From: Emiliania huxleyi CCMP1516
Lineage: Eukaryota > Haptophyta > Isochrysidales > Noelaerhabdaceae
DNA length: 42,572 nucleotides
Assembly (NCBI RefSeq): GCF_000372725.1
Contig: NW_005201327.1
Location: forward strand, 15,022-57,593
Direction of reading: 5' to 3'
Below the pieces are notes generated by a model, which worked only from the letters and a program-made list of their open reading frames with translations, was not told the DNA's origin and made no database searches. Below, in pieces: positions 29,742 through 37,932 of this stretch (positions are counted from its first letter, which is position 1; every line of letters starts with the position of its first letter). The translations under genes and the position numbers were made by a program.

Positions 29742-30704
29742 GTGAGTGCACGGAGTGAGCAGTGCGGCACTGAGGCCGACATGAGAGCTGGTGCGGCACA
29801 CAAGCGAGATGTGTTGCCGCACAGCATTTCCGGCTTACGCTCGATACGTTGGCTGGCACCATGGGCACGTGCGCGAGCCGTGGTGATTGGCTGGGCACAG
29901 AGGCTCGGCGCACGGTGGCACAGCGGCCGCCAACTGCTCGGCACGGAGGCTGAGCAGAATGAGTACAACCGCAACATCAACTTGGGTGCTTGCGGATCTT
30001 CTGCGACAGAGCGCATCTCCGCCAGCACTGCGGCTGTGTGGACACGAGTATCCCCTCTTGCTTCTCCTTACCGGTCCGTTCTCCTCGCCTACGGACCACC
30101 ATCGCAGCTGCTGCCTCCGCTACCAGCTCTCGGGCTGCTGCAACGGCAGTTACCGCAAAGATCTCGCACCGAATTTGGACCCTGCCTTTCGCCGCCGCTA
30201 CTTCCGACGTCGCCGCTCGACACGACCGGAGCTGTACGCGATGAACACGCGACGATCGACACGCCCTCTCTGCCTTGTGTGGCGATTACCACGTCGTGGG
30301 GGAGTGTTGGGCATCTGTTCGACGTGGCAATGCCACTCTACCTCATTGCTGTCTCTTCCTCGTCTCGCCTCCTCGCGCTAGCCCGTCCCGCTGTCCAACG
30401 CCTCTGGCAAGAAGTCCAATGCGCCTCTACGAGCGTCTCTGCCGTCTGGACGTCTGAGACTGAGCCTGCCATCTCCGACGTCGGCGGCCCGTGGCGCAAC
30501 ATCAACGTTCGGGGCATTGAAGATCGTCCTCACATCCCTGATGCGCTCATCCGCGTCAACGCGGCGAGGCCTCCCAACGGCCCGATCGCCGCGCCGCAAG
30601 GGGGCGCCCCCGCTGCCGCTCCCGCGCCCGCCGCGCCTGCCGCGCCCGCTCAAGCCGCCGCCCCGCGACGCTCAGCCCGGATTGCAGCTCGCGGCGCGCC
30701 ATGA
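29742..30704 (+). CDS. Doubtful open frame ending in an Ala/Pro tail
   Basis: The 320-codon frame begins at an upstream ATG-like position; an internal segment HLFDVAMPLYLIAVSSSSRL and a C-terminal TSETEPAISDVGGPWRNIN, RGIEDRPHIPDALIRVNAAR look protein-like, and the end is Ala/Pro-rich with PRRSARIAARGAP. The other two frames are also long and Ser/Arg-rich, so the choice is uncertain. It lies directly before an LTR-like segment (30979), which would fit a decayed retroelement coding region, but no gag, protease or reverse transcriptase motif is visible. Confidence 0.25.
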   Translation: MSARSEQCGTEADMRAGAAHKRDVLPHSISGLRSIRWLAPWARARAVVIGWAQRLGARWHSGRQLLGTEAEQNEYNRNINLGACGSSATERISASTAAVWTRVSPLASPYRSVLLAYGPPSQLLPPLPALGLLQRQLPQRSRTEFGPCLSPPLLPTSPLDTTGAVRDEHATIDTPSLPCVAITTSWGSVGHLFDVAMPLYLIAVSSSSRLLALARPAVQRLWQEVQCASTSVSAVWTSETEPAISDVGGPWRNINVRGIEDRPHIPDALIRVNAARPPNGPIAAPQGGAPAAAPAPAAPAAPAQAAAPRRSARIAARGAP

Positions 30705-30963
30705 CCGAGCTCCACAACGAGCTCCTGTTGCTTCATTATCTCCCCTTTCTCTCTCTCCGCCCACTCGGCCGCGCTTTGACCCCTTCACTGGATCATCTTA
30801 GCGCGCAAGTCTTGCCAACAAGCAAGACCATCCTTCGCGAAGACGCAAGGTTGGACGCTTAGCCAGCCCCGCGAGACGCCGGCGGGTAACCGGCATACCT
30901 ACGCTCAGACACGTTCACACTCTGCTGTTGTTGTCTGCCGCATCCTCATTCATGAAGACTGCG

Positions 30964-31199
30964 GAGACAATGGGGGAGTGTTGGAGAGTGTGAACTCAAA
31001 CCTACTTCCCGACCGTAGCCTGACCGTCCTTGTGTAACCGTCTCATGTTTGGTTTGTCCTGCCGCGCACATTGTCATCGACTCGTATCCGACTTGGTGGG
31101 CCTGGCTGTGATGATGTAGCGATGGTGTGGGTCTCTAGTGACCTATACAGCTCCTCCGTGTTCCGTCTCCTGACATGGTACCTCCGGTGAGATAGTGGC
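30964..31199 (+). mobile_element. LTR-like segment
   Basis: A purine tract AATGGGGGAG precedes TGTTGGAGAGTG (from 30979), and 197 bases later CTGACA ends at 31175, followed by TGGTACCTCCGGTGAG. This is the order polypurine tract, TG...CA repeat, TGG-starting primer site. No second LTR copy was found; 29730 has only the TGGTACC...CCGGTGAG part. It could be a solo LTR or chance. Confidence 0.35.
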
Positions 31200-32384
31200 T
31201 GCCAGTTCGAGACTGGGGCCGATCGAACTTGATTTGTTCGGAGGAGGAATCCGGCCAGCACGAGAAGCGGTCACGCACAAGATGATCGACACGGGCATGG
31301 AGAACTGGCGCTGAGATAGATCTACACCATCGCCCCGATGCAAGTCCACCTCGACGGAGGAGAGGAGGAGGAACTACGGCGACCGCCGCGAGGGGGCGGA
31401 GCGCTCTCGCTCGAGGCCGCTCCGAACGGCTAACGACGGCGACGAGAGTGACGGCTCGAACACCACCGATTAGAGCGAGTCGCGACCGGCGAGGCGGGCA
31501 GGCGACCGGTGCGTCTACCAGCGCGCGGACTACGGCACGCGCCTCCTCGAGACGCTCTGCCCGGCAGGCACTCCGCTGGCGGAGAACACGCGCCTCCTCC
31601 TCTCGGTGAGAGTGGCCAAAGAGATGGGCATTGACGAGGATGACTATCCACGGTCGAACCAGGCGTGGTCAGCCGAGGCGACAGAGCGCGTCGGGCGCGG
31701 CGAGTGCACGCCTGAATGGCGGAGAACCGCATCCGGACACCGGACACGCGGTCCGCGACATCTTCTCCTCCGCCGCCGCTGGCTCAGACAGGAGGAGAGG
31801 TAGGAGTGGAGATCGCGACCAGCACCGCCGGCACTCTCGAGCCGGAGCCGCCGCCGCTCTCGCTTGCGCTCGCGATCGTGGCGGAGGCACAGCTACGTGG
31901 ACCGCGAGCGGTCGACCTGGCGGAGCGCGCAAAATTTCAATAGCGGCCGCAGGCACGGGAGGAGGCGACGGGACGGCGCAACTACACTACAAGCCGCTCG
32001 AGGCAGTCGGAGGTAGGTAGGTAGGTCGGAAACAAAAAATCGGTGATTTCCCCTCTAAAAAGGTTTAATGTGTACAGTTATACGCGTGCGAGGCTTGCGA
32101 TCATGCTCACTAATCCTCCCCTCCCCCCTCAGCCCCACTCTTGAGCCAGACCGGCACACCGCCGGGGCGGCGCCGGGGGCGTGTCGCGTGCACATGTACT
32201 GGTCGTGTGTCTGTGTGTCAATGACGGCGGGATCGCAAATCGCGTGTGAGACTCATGTCACGGACTACTTCATGCCTGAGAGGTCGCTGAACTTTATTCG
32301 TTTTGACAGTCAGCAGATCCTTTTTCTCAGCGAGTGTGAGAGCCTCCAGCATCTCCATAGACTGATCCTAGACTCCAACCGAGA
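31200..32384. other. Mostly non-coding, possible gene fragment at 31530-31740
   Basis: One plus frame reads YQRADYGTRLLETLCPAGTP, then VRVAKEMGIDEDDYPRSNQA and EATERVGRGECTPEWR (about 31518-31725), which looks like real protein but has no start, no family I recognise, and a GC-rich low-complexity sequel. Near 32008 a short GTAG repeat and an AT-rich patch follow. Otherwise nothing is supported. Confidence 0.4.
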
Positions 32385-33623
32385 CTAGATCCCACGAGCT
32401 ACCTCGACAATCGAGACGGGCTCAGATGCGTGCAAGGGGTGGTTGATACCCCTCCTGACCTGCCTTACGATGAGCAGCTTTCGGCCGAAAGGCTCGATGC
32501 TCACGACTTCCAGGTCATTCCGCCCCTCCTGCATGCTATAGACCTGCAGCACGCGCCCCTCGGGCGTCAGCACGAACACTCGGCGGCCACAGCGGCTCCT
32601 CGACAAGTGGAGTCCGCGGCCGTATCTCGAGGAGAATGGCCGCTGCTCCACGAGATAGAGCCTGTCCTGCACAAAGCGAAGGTGGGTCGGCCCTCCCCAT
32701 TCGCCGAGTATCTCTCGCAAATGTGCCCCCGCCAGCGAGAACGCATGGACACATCTCCGTTCCGCGTCGCCAACATAGAGCTCGCTGTGCACGATGGCGA
32801 TACCACTCGGCAAACATGCGTCTGGGAGCCCGAATACGTCTTCGCCGAACTCGGATCGGAGCACGAGTGAGCGGGCGTCGAGGCGAACCAACTTACTACC
32901 ACCCTCCCCTACGCAGATGGCGAAAGCGACACCATCTGGACCGACGGCGAGCTCACTATAGGCAAAGAAAGATTGGTAGCCGGCTGCGTCGTATCTGTTC
33001 TCGGCGAGCACTGCGCCATCGGACAGACGAAGGCGACGCACCAGAGGCGCCGAGCCCACGGCGTATGGGCCATGGATGGCATCAGTCTCGCCGCACGCGT
33101 AGATGCAGACGGACGTCACAACGAGGTTGTGAAGACTGCCCGCTTCAGTAAAGGCAGCGAGGGTAAACGTGTGGAGCGGGCGCAGCTCCGCGTCCATGAC
33201 GTAAATCGTCCTGCTGCCACTCTCCTTCACACAAATGATCTCGTCGGATGGGCTCGCCGCAATCATCCGGATCGGAAAGCCAAGCTCCACGGTCCCAGGC
33301 TCTACTGCCCGCAACCCACGCCGCGTTTGCATCGTCTCGGCCCACGCCTGCTGCCAGCTACGGCACACGGACGCAGCCGCAGCGTCCCAGATGTCAAGCG
33401 GGGCAAGAACCACCCGCAGAAGGTCGGCCGAGCCGAGGACCGCGTCGACAGCCATTTGTGACGGCTTCAGGATCGCTTCAGCGATGGCGATGTGCCGCTT
33501 GCACTCCTCGTCCCACTCGTACGCCTCCCAGCAGTCTGTGCAGTAGGACAACCAGGGATTTGAAAGGTCAGGTGCCAGCGATCGCTGGACACCGCACGCG
33601 GCGCAGACTGCTGGGACCATCAT
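32385..33623 (-). CDS. Zinc-ribbon, F-box-like, NHL/beta-propeller protein
   Basis: The ATG at 33623 starts MMVPAVCAACGVQRSLAPDL; an in-frame upstream TTG is not a likely start. The product has 412 residues. Two CxxC pairs (CAAC at about 7-10, CTDC at about 27-30) suggest a small zinc-binding knuckle. About residues 60-95 are F-box-like (DLLRVVLAPLDIWDAAAASV, CRSWQQAW). Then come about five to six propeller-type repeats with PIRMIAASPSDEIICVK, LAVGPDGVAFAICVGEGG, LPSGIAIVHSELYVGDAERR and HAFSLAGAHLREILG, typical of NHL repeats. It would fit a substrate-binding adaptor of a ubiquitin ligase. Single exon. Base usage is a little less GC-biased than in the GT49 genes. Confidence 0.75.
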   Translation of the reverse strand: MMVPAVCAACGVQRSLAPDLSNPWLSYCTDCWEAYEWDEECKRHIAIAEAILKPSQMAVDAVLGSADLLRVVLAPLDIWDAAAASVCRSWQQAWAETMQTRRGLRAVEPGTVELGFPIRMIAASPSDEIICVKESGSRTIYVMDAELRPLHTFTLAAFTEAGSLHNLVVTSVCIYACGETDAIHGPYAVGSAPLVRRLRLSDGAVLAENRYDAAGYQSFFAYSELAVGPDGVAFAICVGEGGSKLVRLDARSLVLRSEFGEDVFGLPDACLPSGIAIVHSELYVGDAERRCVHAFSLAGAHLREILGEWGGPTHLRFVQDRLYLVEQRPFSSRYGRGLHLSRSRCGRRVFVLTPEGRVLQVYSMQEGRNDLEVVSIEPFGRKLLIVRQVRRGINHPLHASEPVSIVEVARGI

Positions 33624-34299
33624 GAAGGGGAGTGCAACGCGCAATTTCTTCTTTGTCTCTCTCGAGGCACGGCTGGCACCTGTGGCGCGGGGCTCGTCTT
33701 CGGAAAGACCAGGATCGCTCTACTGGCAAAGTTCTGGCTGACACGCGCGCCCGGTCGAGCCTTCGGCGGGCGCGCTGCGGTCGCACGCCTACCCAAGTCA
33801 TATGCCACGGCGTGCGATCTAGATTCAGCACACGCGCCTCTGCTCGCAACCACTCATCCAATGAACTGTCGTCACCCATGAGTGCGAGTTAGGGCTAGCG
33901 GCTGGCCAATAGCCTGTGAGGAGGGCGTCCATAGACACCTCACAAGACCCCACACACGGTCTCGTCCGTGCCTTGCGGCCGGCGACGAGATTGCTAGAGG
34001 CGGAGCAAGCCTGCTCTAGTCTCACACGTTCGCCCCTGTCGCCTGTCTGTGTTGTTGTGCTGTTGTTTGTCTCTTGGCACCTTGGAGTGCTGGGGGGGGC
34101 GACAGGGGGGACGTGGCCTGAGTGATGTGTACGCCCACTCAGGATGTGTGGCAGCCCGCTGGCTGTGTGTCTTGTGAGCTTGTTTGTGTCTGTGTGTCGC
34201 TCGTGCGTGTCGTCATCATCTGTCTTGCGTCCACCCATACCGCGTTGGTGTCCAGTCCGAGCCTGACTGTTCTTCACCTTACTACATACATACATACAT
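33624..34299. other. Intergenic region without recognised gene
   Basis: No gene is supported between the NHL protein start and the inverted-repeat element. The region upstream of 33623 should hold that gene's promoter. Several TGTGTGT and ACATACATAC runs (34280-34299) occur directly before the element. Confidence 0.55.
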
Positions 34300-35269
34300 C
34301 GAGGTTCTCGAGGTGGATATCCTTTGGCCGCGTTGGGTAGCGAGGATTGGTGTCTTTCTTTTTCGTCGAGGTTGCAGCGAGAAGCGGCGAGAGACTGCGA
34401 AAAGAGATACGAAGAGGCAGACTCCCCAGGGTGGGCGACGGCTAGCGCATCACACTCTCCTCTCCTTAAAATCCCTGTGTGGTGGCGGCGTGCCGTTCTC
34501 CCATCCCTCCCTTGGGTTGTGTGTTTTCTTTCTTTCTTTTCGTCGAGGGACTGGCAGGCGGCGGCGCCGCAGGACGAGGCAGAAGAGAACGACGCGACAG
34601 AGGAGGAAGTGACAAGGGAGAGAGCGACGAGAGAGAGTGGGACGGCCGCGAGGTGGCATGAAGGTTGCAGCGAGAAGCGGCGAGAGACTGCGAAAAGAGA
34701 TACGAAGAGGCAGACTCCCCAGGGTGGGCGACGGCTAGCGCATCACACTCCTCTCCTTAAAATCCCTGTGTGGTGGCGGCGTGCCGTTCTCCCATCCCTC
34801 CCTTGGGTTCTCTGTTTTCTTTCTTTCTTTCGTCGAGGTGGCATGAAGGTTGCAGCGAGAAGCGGCGAGAGACTGCGAAGAGAGATAGGAAGAGGCAGAC
34901 TCCCTAGGGTGGGCGACGGCTAGCGCATCACACACCTCTCCTTAAAATCCCTGTGTGGTGGCGGCGTGCCGTCCTCCCATCCCTCCCTTGGGTTGCGTGT
35001 TTTCTTTCTTTCTTTCTTTCGTCCTCCCATCCCTCCCTTGGGTTGTCTGTTTTCTTTCTTTAGCCTCTAAGAAAAAGCATTGAGCTGCTACGGACCGACA
35101 CGTACCCTGGGTTAACTGCGGCGGCGCACTTGGGCACTTGGAGTGCATTCATTGACCGCACAGCGACCTGCTCTGACGGTCGGCCGTCAGGAAACACGCC
35201 TGCGTGGATCGCGTCACACCAAACCTCGCTACCCAACGCGGCCAAGGATATCCACCTCGAGAACCTCGA
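34300..35269. mobile_element. Element with 51-bp terminal inverted repeats around a tandem array
   Basis: 34300-34350 and 35219-35269 are inverted copies (CGAGGTTCTCGAGGTGGATA at the left end) differing by a few bases. Between them lie three or more units of the dispersed repeat. No transposase or other gene is inside. A 66-base piece next to the right repeat recurs alone at 19318-19383. The structure suits a non-autonomous DNA element or an inverted duplication. Confidence 0.7.
34370..35061. repeat. Tandem array of the dispersed repeat
   Basis: Units start near 34370, 34547 and 34840, with a shortened tail unit at 35011-35061. Each contains GTTGCAGCGAGAAGCGGCGA, GGGTGGGCGACGGCTAGCGC, CTTAAAATCCCTGTGTGGTG, CCCATCCCTCCCTTGGG and TTTC units. 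Units are separated by CGTCGAG. The long unit at 34547-34828 matches 958-1243. Confidence 0.9.
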
Positions 35270-35466
35270 GAGCACAACGAGAAAAAACTGTTCTCACCGA
35301 GGGCGAGGCGCGACCGGCCTCTCCTTCGCTGCTCTCATCAGGCGTCGACGGCCCGCACCCCCAGCCACAATGCTTCCGTTGACCCTTCTCGCCTCCACGG
35401 TCCACGCCAGCTCCTCCACCTGGCCGACCGTCGATTGCGGCTCGCTATTGAGGCCCACTGCCCACC

Positions 35467-35600
35467 TCGGCAGCGTGCACCTCGATCCTGTACCGTGTTT
35501 GTTATGACCCCCCCCAATGAACATACCAGTGAGGGAGGGCGAGACGATCGAGGGGTCCCGTACCATGCGGAATCGACCCAATCCAGTGCTCAAGTGCTCA
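35467..35600 (-). repeat. Dispersed repeat, inverted copy of 26298-26431
   Basis: It lies between the two inverted-repeat elements and ends with GTGCTCAAGTGCTCA, close to the left end of the element at 35651. No gene is in it. The surrounding 35270-35466 has no supported gene either. Confidence 0.9.
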
Positions 35601-35650
35601 TTGCTAAAAAAGAAAAAGATCGTGTGCGCTCCCTGGCTTCCTGGATTCCA

Positions 35651-36535
35651 ACTTTTTGCGGGGTAAGGTATGGTAGGGTCGGCGCCAAAAGGGTGGGGGG
35701 GTATGGTCCTGGCCGCCGGAGGCGGCCTGCTCGACGGGTGGGGGGGTATGGTCAATCGCTGGAGCGGCCACGTTACAACAGGGTTCGAACCCAGTACACA
35801 GCCGCCGTACACAGCCGCGGACACGATGCCGACTCACAGCGGCCGCTTCGATACTGTCGCGGGCCTTCTCGCCGCGACGCCGCCTCAACTTCGGCTCCTG
35901 GACAGCTCGCTGCCCGACGACGCCGAGCGCGCCGCTGTGCGCAGCTGCTGCGCTGGTACGCTTGCGTCTTGCATCGCACAGCTCGACGCTGCGATTGCAC
36001 CGCATGCCGTCCGCATGATGGACGGGAGGCTTCCGACAAGCGACGCTTTCCGTGGCGACGACCACGATCTCAGCAAGCTGAAGGCGCTCAAAACTGTCGC
36101 CACGATGGTCCTGCAGGACGGACCGTGCTCTATCGCGAGGCCTGCGCGAGTCTCGTCCACGCGCGCTCCACCTTCTTCTCGGACCTCAACGCGGCGCTCG
36201 ATGCCGATGTCTTTGATTCTGCCTTTCGATTCAAATCGCCGTCGTGGCTCGCGAAGCGCGCGGGGCATGAGCTGTTGGCGTGCGTACCGCTCGTGCGCGT
36301 GCCTTTGGCCAGCTATGGCGCGGAGGGCGGCGTGCGATGGCGGAGGCGGAGGTGGCGCCAGCGGAGGCGGCGGAGGCGGAGGCCGTTCCAGCGGAGGTGA
36401 CCATGGTTCCAGCGGAGGTGACCATGGCGGAGGCGGCGCCGGCGGAGACCGCGCCCGCGCCCGCGCCCGAGGTGACCATGGCGGAGGCGGCGCCGGCGGA
36501 GACCGCGCCCGCGCCCGCGCCCGCGCTCGCACCGG

Positions 36536-36566
<31 letters not shown>

Positions 36567-36830
36567 GGCACGCAAGGCCCTGGCGGCCTTTGCGGACATG
36601 CTCTGAGGGGTGAGCACGATTGCCGGCGGGTCACCTCGCGCAGACTGCATCGCGCGAACACGTGCCGCACGACCGGACGGCCTAACACGACGGTTACTGT
36701 GCGCTCGTGTGGTGGGGTGGGGGGTGGGGGGGTATGGTCCTGCTGGCCAGAGGCGACGTCCTGTGCGGGTGGGGGGGTATGGTCGCGGCGCCAGGGCGCC
36801 GACCCTACCATACCATACCCCGCAAAAAGT
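35651..36830 (+). mobile_element. Element with 36-bp terminal inverted repeats
   Basis: 35651-35686 (ACTTTTTGCGGGGTAAGGTA...) and 36795-36830 are inverted copies matching at 35 of 36 bases. Inside each end lie two copies of GGGTGGGGGGGTATGGTC (35690, 35735, 36720 and 36768 areas), all in one orientation. Length is about 1.18 kb. The interior carries a captured or own coding fragment (35826-36605). There is no recognisable transposase; target duplications are unclear. Confidence 0.75.
35826..36605 (+). pseudogene. Frameshifted coding fragment inside the inverted-repeat element
   Basis: From the ATG at 35826 the frame reads MPTHSGRFDTVAGLLAATPP, then AAVRSCCAGTLASCIAQLDA and SKLKALKTVATMVLQDG. 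Near 36115 the sense moves to another frame (TVLYREACASLVHARSTFFS, DADVFDSAFRFKSPSWLAKR, LLACVPLVRVPLASYGA), and near 36320 to a third, Ala/Pro/Glu-rich one that ends ARKALAAFADML before TGA at 36603-36605. A 54-base tandem repeat (GAGGTGACCATGGCGGAGGC) lies at about 36413-36520. Two frame changes suggest decay or unrecognised introns. I do not recognise the protein; it lacks transposase motifs. Confidence 0.45.
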
Positions 36831-37880
36831 CCGAACCCTGCTTGCGCCTTGCGTTGCGGCGCGTAGAGTGCCGGGGGCTACGGCCGGTTGCTCGAATCAC
36901 CATTCGCCGTCCGCTCAAGCACGTCCGCACCTACGACACCGGCGAGGCTGGGGAGGACAGCTGCACGCTCGTCACACAGTGCAGCATCGATCGGCTGGGC
37001 CGCCTCATCACTCAGGCAGCTCACTGGCGCGGCGCAGTCGCCGCCGCCGTCGTCGCCTACGATGGCGCCACGGGAGAGCATGTCGCAGTGCGCGAGGCGA
37101 GGCGGCGCATCGAGGCGGCAGTGGCCGAGATTGGCGCGTGCGGGGTCGGGGTCGGGTTGCCTGTGCGACGCACGATCGCCCTCTACGAGGACGGTGGCCT
37201 CGGCCTCTATCCAATCAACGCGGCACGAAACGCTGCGCTCCGGCTCGCCACCACCGAGCTCGTCCTGCTCCTCGACGTCGACTTTCTGCCGTCTACTGGC
37301 CTGCACTCTACCGTCGCGGGGAGCGCGGCCGAGCTGCGCCGCCGGTGCGTGGAGGAGCGACGGCTGCTGGTCCTGCCAGCCTTTGAGAGCTGCGCAGACG
37401 CCTGTGAGGCCGCGGCACTCGCAGCCGGGGGCAAGCCGGCGCTGGCGGCGGCGGTCGTGGCCGGCCACGCCCGAACTTTCGCGAGCGACGGCCGCTGCGG
37501 CGACACCTTCCCCCAGGGCCACCGCGCGACCGACTCGAAGCGGTGGCTCGCGACAGACGGTGCCTACTCGGTCGAGCACGAGGAGGGGTTCGAGCCGTTC
37601 GTCGTTGCCTCGCGCCGGCTGGTGCCGCCGTACGACGAGCGCTTCACCGGCTTTGGCAGAAACAAGATCCTCCAGCTCTGGGAGGCGGCGCGGCTCTGCG
37701 GCTTCACCTTTGAAGTCGTGCCGTCGCACTTCGTCGTTCACGCGCGCCACGCGGCCTCGCACGCGCAGCGGGCCGTGCTCGGCGACCCGGCGGCAGCGGA
37801 GCCCGGCCCTCGGCTGCTGCCGAGCATCAAGGCGCTGTACGACCGCGCGAGGCTCGAGAGGCTTCGCGCGGCGTGTGGCA

Positions 37881-37932
<52 letters not shown>

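Noticed and set aside
31190..31225. Second T-arm-like stem-loop, CCAGTTCGAGACTGG
   Set aside because: Upstream sequence cannot be folded into the rest of a tRNA.
34370..35061. Array considered as CRISPR
   Set aside because: Units are about 170-280 bp without short regular spacers and the setting is eukaryotic.
35770..35800. tRNA-like T-arm, AGGGTTCGAACCC
   Set aside because: No matching acceptor, D or anticodon stems at proper spacing around it; it lies near the start of the fragment inside the inverted-repeat element.
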